Assembly (NCBI GenBank): GCA_914767715.1
Contig: OU612069.1
Coordinates: 11,095,387 to 11,159,386, forward strand
Direction of reading: 5' to 3'
Source: Membranipora membranacea
Lineage: Eukaryota; Bryozoa; Gymnolaemata; Cheilostomatida; Membraniporidae
DNA: 64,000 nucleotides
The notes under the pieces were generated by a model. That model did not search any database. It saw nothing but the letters and a program-made list of their open reading frames with translations, and was not told where the DNA came from. Within the stretch, counting starts at the first letter, position 1. Every line of letters starts with the position of its first letter. The position numbers and the translations under genes are program-made. Positions 47,766-59,700 of this stretch are shown piece by piece.

Positions 47766-50700
47766 TCACAGGACGACAGCGTCGAAGGACATTTGGCAGC
47801 AGATAATTCCTTCCTCCCCACAGGCAAGAGCAATATGATCATCCAGTACATCGATATCGTAGACTTCCTTGACTGCTTGTAACTTTTTGTTGGTGAGCGT
47901 TTTCAACTTCAAACCTGCAACAGAAAAACATCACCGATTTTCAGTTGGCATTTAATTGGATGGCTGGGCGCGAAATATCAGACAAAGGCAAACGCAATTT
48001 TATTCTAGACTTGGGCTGGTGCACCCGATACACCACAATGTTCCAATGAATCTCCCAATTTTGGAATTCTAATTTTGTACAAGCCTAGAAGTTTAGAGCA
48101 TGTGGATGGGTATAAAAGCAGTTGGACCAAACAAGTGTTAAGTATAAATCCTTCGATGGTAATTCATACTAAAAACTTACTTCATTTAGTAAGTTGTCTC
48201 CACACAAACAGAGATGGGATAACTACCAACACTCAATAATCACAACACACCGACATAAAAAAGCCTATTTGTTCAGATGATTCTCAGGCTCATCTCAATC
48301 ACAGATATCAAAGGCTTTTGCAACATGGTACATTTAATTTTTTGTTTCGCAAAACAACTGATTTATTGGTTACTGGTCAAAAAATAAGGATGCTGAAGAT
48401 ACCATTTCTTGCAAATTAGCCAATAGATAGCTTGTGTTAGGTGCCTATAAAGCAGATGTCAGAGATTCCACCATTGATAAAACAATAATAACATTAGATC
48501 AAGTAAATGATACAATTTGCCTGCATGCGGAGTTTGCTTGAGGCTCACCGGTAGATTGGGAACAACCAAAATACAGGCAAATTGGATCAAACTTCATCTA
48601 GTCTTCAATCAAGTGAAGGGTGGGATATTGGGTGAGTTGGAGAGTGGGATTGTGGGATAGTGGCCGAGTGGGACGCAACGCTCAACTCACCGTCATGAGA
48701 GAGTACATATATCTTCTTTCCTGAGAAGCTGGCCACATATATAAGCCCAGTATAGTCTGTGCTGACTCCCGTAGGTGATTCTAAGTCTCTACACACCCAC
48801 AATGGCTCACTGTTACCTGCAGAATAAAGGAAATTCTTTGATTGTGAATGGTCTACATTGAAAATACCCAGATGCTAGGCAAGGCTTAGATGAAGCACTC
48901 TTTCCAGTTCAGTCTCATACTGGCATTGAGACTACTACACTTTAAGTTTGTGTGTCTCTGATCGTCAGAGTCAATACACTATGGGATCCTAAGATGTGCA
49001 ATCCGTTCAATGAAATTGATGTCTGGTGTCAAACCAAATTCCTTCTTTTTGTACTCAAGCTACATGATCTTATTCACTCTCTAGTGATCAGATATATATC
49101 ACACTGATGACACGATATACTATTGCATGTATATCTCTGATCGATAGAGAGGGAATTAGTTCAATTAGCATGAGAACCATCACAAGGAATTTGGTGTGAT
49201 GACACATGCCTAATCTCATCAATTAGGGGCGGGAACAGGTGAGGTTCTCGTACTACATTGACTCTAACAATCAGAGATACATGTGATAATAGTATAGTCT
49301 CGATGTCAGTGTGGATATAATATATGCAAATTTATATTATAGTAGGTCATTGTGTCCAGGTCGGCCTGTCATAGGCAGCTTGAGATAAATTCATGCGTCA
49401 CTGTGACTACACAAGTCCTGATGTTATGGTAAGCTATAGTTGTAACCATTGATATATATATTCATTCATTGGTGATAAAATACATTGTATGGCTATTTGT
49501 GGAGAAATTTCATTGGTACATAGCTTTGTGTCAGTAATTTGATCTAGCTAAAGTTCTGGCAGCTTTAACATTTTGCATTGACTGTCGTCCCGGATACAAC
49601 AATTAAAAAATCTGATAAGCTACTTGACAAAAGTTATGAAGGGCCGGATGTTTAAGGCAACCATACATAAACTGTATATGCTTGTTCAGGGTCAGATTAG
49701 CATATCCATGAATATATATCAGTAGTTTGAACTATAGGCTAAAAAATTATTATAAGTCTATGGTTTGAATTTATGACCGATGTGACTGTTACAGCTCACA
49801 AACCTTCTTTGATTTTGTACTTCTTGATGGTGCCGGCCATAAAGTCAGTGACAAGTACAGAGCCGTCCTGAGTACAGTGAACTCCCCAAGGTCTCATTAT
49901 ACCCATCAGCCTTTCAAATAACACAAATAGTGTGAGAGTATGGACAATCAACATTTGTTCCAGGCAAGATGCATTTTGTATTAGGAGTTGCTCATCTTCT
50001 AGCCATCGGCAATAGGTATTGGTTAACAGTTGGCCAATTGGCCAGTAGTATTGGCATTAGCCATCAGATCAAGTTTGATCAAGCTTGCCTGCATTTCTGG
50101 TTGCTCAAAATTGTACTGGTCGAGAGAGCAACTCAAAGAACAAGGAAAAACGATGACACTTGATCTAGATCTTCGCGAGGATGGGAGAAACTGGGCATTT
50201 TTTAATGAATCCTTCAATGTTCATTCCGCCTCAAGCTCACCACTCCCGACCAATGCACTATGTTATGAAATGCACCACAACTATTAACCAAGTGCCCTAG
50301 CCAATGTGTTGGCTCTGATTGGCTGGTCGGTGGGAAAGAGCCAATATCAGGTCAGATGATACAATCCTGAAAGTATCTATATACATTATAGTGAGTGTTA
50401 AACAATACAGTTTCACTTTCAGTATATCTCAATATGTGCTTTCTGTGAGCCTCCCAACAGCCAATCATTTAATAGCCAAAACAATGGCTACACGCCCCCT
50501 AGCTTACTTACTTTGTATCGTAGAGATTCTCTCCATTAGTACTGTAAACTTTGAGCATTTTATGATCCGGGTCCACAGCGACGACATGTTTGTCTGATGA
50601 GGTGAGGTGAGAGAATTTATCTGTTGTCCGAAAGAATTCTCCGAAAAGTTTGAGAAACACGAGATCGGCAGAGTAGAGGATGATGTAATTCTTCCCGTTA

Positions 50701-53700
50701 GCCCAGTGAAGGGCTACGTAACCTGGATTAAGCAACAAAACAATTACTGTAAGACCACTGAATTAGATTCTTCTCATAGAATGGAAATAGCATCATAGCG
50801 TTATACGGTTAGGACACTAAACACAGGGACTCATCTGACTGTGATCTGATTGGCTGTCCCTAGTAGCATGAATAATTAGCCTGAAAAATTGTCTTGTTTA
50901 CAAAATTGCAAACAGTAATTATACCCCTACAGTGTCGATGATTAGGGCATTTCTAGATTGCTACTAGGGACTGGCTATTTTTGCAAGCCCTTTGTTCTGC
51001 AAAAGAAAGCTAATGATGCTATTCCAGATATGGAATTCAATGCTGTAAGACAATAAACATAAACTTTTTTTTTTTACACTTTCGTTGGCAGTCTATTTCA
51101 TGCCAATAGCGGAATGTTTTCCGAATAGTGCCAAAAAAAATAAGAGCAAAAGGAAAAAAGAAAGTTAGAGAATGAAGATAAGTTAAAACGAAGACGAGAT
51201 ACAAGATCTTTGAAAAGAAAAAACCAACGTGTAGAGGCAAAATCTGTTGCAGAGATGGAATAACTGATAGACAAAAGATCAGAGCGTAGCCAGATTGGGA
51301 GGCAACTTGGATAAAACAATATAATATAAAACAAAAAGAGAAATTGATGTCTCATTATTGCTGCATAAACCAGCACAGTGCTGCCAGGATAGCTGGAAGT
51401 AGCATTTCAGTATCAATCACTTTCCCCATTGCTCAAACTATCACTTAGGTCAACATGAATACTTGTGTTTCCTTTTAAAAGATCAAAATAGTATGCTTCA
51501 CCAACAGGAAGCCTCAAATCAGGGAGTTTGTCAAAAAATATGCTATGCTATGCTATTAAACATATAGATATAAAGATACAGAAGAGATTGGTCATCACAT
51601 GCTCCTGCCTATCCAGTAGTATGACAGGTGCTTTAGCCTCAGGTCTAATAATTTTTTATCTATGATCAAACGGCAGGATGTACAAAATATCAGATCACCA
51701 CCAACTACGACTCACCTTGCTTATGTAGAGCTACACCGTTAGCGTTGGAGGCCTTTAGATTCTTCAGCACATTCATATTATCACTATTCCTCACCTATAA
51801 AAGTCACGATGTTTTGTCAATGTTGTTTTGTAAACTAGCACTAAAGAATAGCTACATTATGGCGAGAACCTACTCAAAGTCATTTAACTAGGAGGAGGAA
51901 CTCATCAAAATATGTGTTATGTGAGGCAGACGCTTGTAATTAAAACGAGAAGAAGAGAAGGCTCAGTTGTTTCAATGTCTTGAGTTTGAAAGTCACAACG
52001 TTCCGCTGACCAATGGTCTTTGGTTGGAACCCAGATGTGCCGAGAGAGTCTGACATGTGTGTAGCACTATGGCCTCCTGATTTTAATAACCATTTAAAGA
52101 CAATATGCGCCTTAACTAACTGCGACATCGGTAAAGCTAATGCGCATTTGGCCTCATCACCACTTTACAATCTTATTTTATGATTTCCCAAATATTAACT
52201 TCTTTGATAAAATAAAAGCCAAACAAAACAAGTGATCTACCTCCATATGCGAGTCTCTACCACACAGTAACATCTCGTCCTCTGTCCAGGCTACAGAGGA
52301 GCAGTGAACCGTGACATTCTTCTCTCTCACTCTGTACCTCAGTGCCGAGGGAGTAGATTCGTGGAACTGTAACTCTACATCTCTGCATTCACCTGACAAA
52401 GTAAATTTTTATCATGTCTATGAATGTTTATACATTAATCAATGAAAAGAAATGTGGAAGGGTATTGTTATATTAAGTCTATGGTACAGTGTGATTGCCA
52501 AAATAATTAGTCCAATTGGAAAATGAACAATAAATAGTGTAGGTATATTGGAGGTGTGCAGGGATTGCGGGGTCCTAGCTTTCACAGCAGGAGTCGAAGC
52601 TGCAGCGGCAATATTTCGCATGCTAAGGTTGATGAGCTTACTGATACTCAATTTCTGCAGATAAGTGAAGTGTAGTGGTACTGGATTGTTGGTTTCTTGT
52701 TTCTGACTTTGGCAGTATAATCAAGTAGTACTCTCCCGGCATCCATGTTGGGGATAAAAACGAGGACTTGTTTGACGCTTCAACCACTGAGCTGTGACCT
52801 TGACACATCACTTCTGAGCTGACATTGATCCCTGACCATCTTACCTTTAGTACTGAGCATCTTCCTGCTGAGCTGACAGTATCCTGTATCTATCTTCACC
52901 CCTGTATCTAACTCTTCTCTCTTCTCCCTGTACTGTCTCACTATCTCAGCGTCTCTACTGTGAGCTACCTGTAAATATCAATTGGTGTGTGTGTTGGAGA
53001 GTATCCCACAATGCATTAGTAAGTATCCCACAATGCATTAGTAAGTATCCCAAAATGCATTAGTGAGTATCCCAAAATGCATTAGTGAGAATCCCACAAT
53101 GCATTAGTGAGTATCCCACAATGCATTGGTGAGAATCCCACAATGCATTAGTGAGTATACCACAATGCATTAGTGAGTATCCCACAGTGCATTGGTGAAT
53201 ACCCCACAATGCATTAGTGAGTATCCCACACTGCATTACTTAGTATACCACAGTGCATTGGTGAGTACCACAATGCATTAGTGAGTATCCCACACTGCAT
53301 TATTTAGTATACCACATTGCAACAAACTGGAATTCCCAGCAGTGAGAGTAGATCAAGTTAGATTCAATTTGCCCGCTTATTGGATGTTCCCATTTAACGG
53401 ATGAGCAGGCGGCAGCTCAGCACTCAAATCGCAGCCAAATTGGGCCATGCATGATTGACAGTGAGAGCACAGGTTCTGGAAAACACGGAAAGGCGGAAAA
53501 TCAGTTTCATAGAGGTTTTTGAAAATGCGGAAAATTGTTTTCCACCTTGAATTTAATGATGATGCTAAAAAAAACAACTGGAAAGACATTGAGACATCAC
53601 CACTGTATCATATGAGTGTTTTTGGTAGAAATCAAGTGATAAAAATAATTTTTTGGAAAATGCGGAAAATATTTTTTTCCTCAAAAATTGATCTCAACGC

Positions 53701-56700
53701 ATAGAAAATGAACTGTAACCCATTAAAATATCATCCCCATCTTTTAACGACCTGAATTTCAGGTTCTTTCATTTTTCGAAAACACGGAAAATCGTTTTTC
53801 ACCTTGAATTTAATGATGATGCTAAAAAAACTACTGGAAAGACATTGATACAGATATCATATGAGCGTTTTCGAAAAATGAAAAAACCTGAAATTCAGGC
53901 CGTTAAAAGATGGGGATGATATCTTAATGGGTTACAGTTCATGCGTTGAGTTCAATTTTTGAGGAATTTGTATTTGCATTCCCATTTAATAAATTTTCTT
54001 TTTTCGCAACATTTAATGATTGAGATAGCTAATAAATCAATCAATCTTACCAGATTCTGAGAGGACTTCCAGAGCTCGTCGAGTAGATCTTTTTTGATCA
54101 TGAGAGAATTAGAGAACATCTCAGCCTGACTCACTGACTGATGTAGATACACGTTAATCTCTGACTTCAAAGCTTCAGCCTTCCTCCTTATCTCCGCAAT
54201 CTGACAACAAGATAACTCATACAATATATTATGAGCCTTATTTAACACCGATCAATGCAAGAAGCAAATAAGACCATGTGGAAACAGCAAAAACAAGAAG
54301 AAACAATAAGTAGGATTGATGTATTTAGGTATTTATAAAAAAAAGGCTTTGTCCGCAAAGAGCAGCGTTGAATTTAGGGACGGTCAGGGTCTTGTGATGA
54401 TGCCTGTAATTGATTGTTACTGAATGATTGTTAAGGCCTACATTATTTACTGAATTAATTGTTACATTATGACCAACTATGACCCCAAATTACAGACATT
54501 GCATCAGTTTATATCTCTGGCATAAATGAAATTCATCCCGACAGCAGCTGAGAAATTGCTTAGTTTTGTATTGCCATATATTGTCGAAGTTTAAATTCGA
54601 ATAATCTTGGACTAGAACGTTCCCGTAAAAGAATTACAGACAAAGGCATTTGCAATCAGCAAATAATTTAGAAGTAGTTATGGTCGTACCAGAATATATG
54701 CAGAGTTTGTCTGCGGCAATTGTAACATCCGTAACTAACTCTGGCCAACTGGTTCAGCCTCATATATATATATATACTTTTATTGTCAATCTACAATCAT
54801 TTTTATGTTTTTCATGTAGTGACAGAAAAAAATATAAAAATATATGACATGATATAATGACTAAATTGACCAAAACAATCATTAGAATGAACATTCCACT
54901 CAACCATTCTGCCTCTCATCATGTTTGCACCAATAGCGTACCTGCCCCTCGGTGACTTTGTCCACCTCGGCGTTCATGTAGTGAGCTTTCTCCTCGATAT
55001 CTGCCACATCTCCGCTTGTATTCTTTTGAAGTCGTATGACCTCGGTTATTTTACCTGACACATTTCTCATCTTCATATTAAGCTGCTCCTTACATTCGGA
55101 GGCAAGATCCTCTAACGTCCTCACATCATGCTGCTTGGCTGTAAATCATAATATAATTGAAGATATTAAAATTATAAAAAAAAAATTGGTTATAGAATTT
55201 TATTTATTATATATATATAAACATATATTCCTGAACCTGTCTCATGATAAACAGTTTAATATAATGCCTAAGTTTTCAGGCTGTTTTGATAGTGCGAACC
55301 CAACACTGCCCTCATTAAAAAACATCAACTTAGGTTATACAATCGACCAAACAAAAATGGCTGTAACATAATAAAACGATTTATAATTATATAATAATTG
55401 AATATGTATATATATCAGGATAAATCAACATTATTATTGGCATTCGGTGAATATGATTCATTCATGATATGCAAATATATTACCAAGCCTCAGGTAGTTT
55501 TGATTGAGTGCCCTTAAAACAATCCTCAATAAAACATCAGTTCAGATAATTAGGTATTATACAAACAACTAACCCAAAAATTGCCTGTCACAAATGTTAA
55601 GAATCTAGATTAGGATAATTAGATAATTAGAATAGGATATTTTGCCTGTTTTGCAGTTGATAAAACAAATATTTTAAGTGTTTGGTCAGGGCCATAGACT
55701 TATAGATAAATCTCTATAAGTCTATGGTCAGGGCTTATCGGTCAACTTACCATACCATATCAGATCAGTTGACAAGTTTAAACACTTTAAGACAATGCTC
55801 ATCAAACATATATACCAATCTATATAATTTTTAATACAATTATTTTTTCCTTTTTTTTGGTCACATGTAAAACATCTTTTCAAGATGATGTTGATGACAA
55901 TAAAGTTATAAAAAAAAAATTAGCAATTAGTCAATAAGCTGTTTGAATACCTGAAATCTATAATGATATGTTTATTGTATTGGGTCTAAAGGTAAATGGA
56001 TCTGATTCATTATGCAAGCTATGGCCAACACCCAAATCTCGAGATTAACTTTTATTATGAATATTCAATTCACTTCCCTACTGGTACCCCCAGCAACGCA
56101 GTAATGGTAATCCAGTGGTGCATATGTTAAACCATACTCAAACAAATTGAAAACCAGTTGTAAACAAAGTTACAACAGTTGCTTTTCTGATAACTGTATG
56201 CCTAATCTAGTTGAGGTGAGAGGGCAATTCATTCATCACTTCCAAAATAGCTAGCTGATTAATTAACATTGCTAAAAAAATTTTGCAATGTTTTGCAGAA
56301 ATATATATTGCCTCTCCCCCTCCCCCTGGCGAGATGTCTAGATCCACCACTAGAATAATATATGTCTGATCATTCATAACTGATAAATCTATCATGTATG
56401 GATGGCATGTTTACATTATAAAACATGAGAGTAAGGAATGGTCAGGTATGTTAGGGAACCTGGGATAGATTACATGGTGGAGGTCTTGATATGAATTTAT
56501 GGATCAGTGGTAAAATACATAGCATGGCAATTTGTGGAGATATGCAATCAGTATAAAACTTTGTGTCAGGATCTGAATAATAAAGCTATAGATCTGGCAG
56601 CTTTCATGTTATGCATTGATTGATTGACGTCCCAGTAACAAAACTCAGGCAATCTGCTTGACAAAAGTTTACAATGGTCAGTTATAATAGATTCTGAACT

Positions 56701-59700
56701 TGTGGACCAATCAAATATGAGAAATGTGGTAGAGCAAACATCCATGAATAGCCATACGCTTGATCAGGGTCAGCTCATCCATATAATATATATATCAGTG
56801 GGTAGAGGAAATCCTCTAAGTGATCACCAGAGATCTATTAACATGGCCGTTAAAATATCAAATTTTGAGAAATTTTGATGGCAATGAATCAAAAATGTGT
56901 GTTTACATGAAAACATCGTAGTGAAATTGTTGCGGATCCTGTATTTTATATCCTTCAAGATCTAATTCCATCTGCATGCCAAATGGGTTGTTTGGGATTA
57001 ATAAATATCGTCACATTCAGCCAATATTAGGCTACTTGGCTGTTAAACCTTGAGTTGACGAATTTTTGAATTAGAGAGCTGTTTCAGTTTGGTGAATGCA
57101 AACAGAAGAATTTCGACCCTGATTGTGTCTGGAAAGTGGAGGAACTAACTCAATGTTTTCACTTAGCTAAGTTTGCTTTCTCTCCCCCTCCCTTATGGAA
57201 ACTGTACAGTATATTACCCTAGAGTCAGGGTCAGGGATAGTGACTCAGGGTCAGCGTTTAATATAGCTACTTTTATGGTGACTCAATGTAGCTAATCAAC
57301 CCAATTACCCCTGGCTAAGGACACATTGCCCATGTGCACCAATCGCTTCAGGTTGGTTACCTTTGCACTGTAGAATTTGGATGAACCCAAATGTGCTTGA
57401 GTTCTCAAACTGAAAAGTCACCCCACCCGAACTGGATAAAAGTTAACTTCCATAGGCAAAATATTAATTGGGTCAATTAGGCCAGTTTGTGGCACTGTAG
57501 CTACAGTGCAGAGAGACTTGTATCACAGAGTCAAGCAGTGTTTGCCAAGGAGGGAGTTTGCATGAAGCAAAGAATTTGAATAAATGACACCAATAAATTT
57601 CAATTCTTCAAGCCGGCTCAGATTGATGAATGTTTGCTTATTGGTAATTAAATTAATAATAGCCTACATTTCAAGACACCTACTTGAGTGTTTGTCACAG
57701 ATGACCTTAGTGTCACATTTGTCACAGAAAAGCTTATGACAGTGTCTGCAGGCTTTCTTCAGTATCTGATCTCTATGACCCGGCCGATCACAAACCTCAA
57801 ACTTGTTAGGAGCTTTTAGGTAGATATCAATGCTGATCTTTTTATGCTCGTGTTTGGAGAAATCCATCTGGTAGCCATCATGGAACTTGAAAAAAGAAAA
57901 AAAAAGGGAATTTTACAATAAATTTGACATACTTGGTAAGCTGTAGTGCTTTCACTCATGACTTATCTTAATGGTACATTGACTACCTCAACTGTGCATA
58001 ATTGTCGAATATCATGCATAAAATAGGATATTATATAATATAGCATTATCATAATATCTACAAAATTTATGAAATCCGATTGATAATTTAAAATTTAAAT
58101 ATGAGTGTTTTTGCCAAACTTGTTTTGGGATATTCAGGTGACCTCACAGCAAGGAATTAGGCAAACGCCCTCGCAGCCAAGTTATTCAAATCCATCAAGC
58201 TGTGAATAATCTGTGAAGTTCTCATTCAATCACCAAAGATCGATAGGATAATGATACTATTAAAGGCTACCAATACTTAGCATGAATTATTGACTGTGGA
58301 AAGAGTGCCTCCCATAAAGGAACGCAACTCTCATTCTCTGTACTATAATGTCACAGTCACCAGGAAGTGCTTGTTTCTTGTATTGCACTTCTGGGTGACT
58401 GCGACAGCAAAATGCAGAGAATGAGAGTTACCTTCCCTTATGGAAGGCACTCTTTCCACCATCAATAATTCATGCCAAGAAGAGTATCATAACTAACTGC
58501 CTGGCTATAACATGCTTTGATCTTTAGGTAGTCTTAACCTATCTATTGTGATTGCTGACTAACCTCCAAATGTTTCTGACACATTTTCTTGCCGCAGTCC
58601 GCACAGAAGGTGACGGCGTTCTCTGCGTCTTTTTTGCATACATCACAAGGTACGCTTCTCGTCTCTGATTCTCCGCTCCGAGTCGTCTGTTTTGTTATTC
58701 TCTGTACCCGAGTTACTCTGTCCAATTCTAGATTCTCGTGCACCTTACTGTGAAATATAACGTAAGAATATCAACAATTAAATCAGCAAGCGATTGGTGA
58801 GTGGCTTTGTCACGTGACTACTATTATTCTTTTGGTAATTGGTGAGTAAGATGTCGGGAGGGAGAGAAAAAATATTCAATTATCACGCATTTCACTGCGA
58901 TTAGTGCTGAAATTATTCTAGGTACTGCATACTTGATTGATCTCTCTAGCCCCCTGAAGCAGCACCCTTGGTTGTGCTTATCCTTAACCCCCTCCCCTAG
59001 TCTAAGTGCTCAGGCTGCTCCAATGCAAGTGAGTGGCATTACATTAGTGGTTGATAATGTAATGCCACTAACTCGCACTGCAGCTGTCTGAGCACTTAGA
59101 CTACCCTCCCCCAGTTTTGCTGAAAATAATCAGTCAATCAGCTTCAGTAAAGATTACATATTGTCTATAAGAAAACCATGTAGATGAAAGAAAAAGGCTT
59201 CTATCAAAAGTATCAGTAATGCACCAAGAGACCTAATTATTTTAAGCTAATAATTATTCTGTGTCTGTTATCTTTTGCACAAACAAGGATTCTTCTGCAT
59301 TTTTATATCAGATACTTGTTTAGGTCCTCATTAAAGGGCAACCAAGGTTTCGCAGCAATGCATTAATGGGTAGTAACTAACGTGCTAGGCAGCATCAGCT
59401 TTGTGCATGACGCGGCGCAAAACTCAAAGTAGTTGCTGACTCTAAGCTGGGCAACACTTCAGTTTAGGGGAGGTTCCAAGACGTTGCTGTAATAATGATA
59501 GAACACAGGCTAAATTATAACAGGACAAGAAAAAGCTCTGTGGTATTCTATTTTAGCTGAGTTTGAGTACCTGATGGATGGGTTGTCTCACAAGAATTCT
59601 GGCTGAATAATCATCAGAATTAGATTTTGTTTTTTTCTCAATGCAGAAGGTGCAATCTGCTATCAATCGATGAGAACTTGTTTGAAACCTTGGTTGCCCT

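Noticed and set aside
52010-52130. Second SINE family with a GGTTCCAACC box
   Set aside because: Only a weak B-box-like match on the minus strand, no convincing A box, and no second copy in the window.
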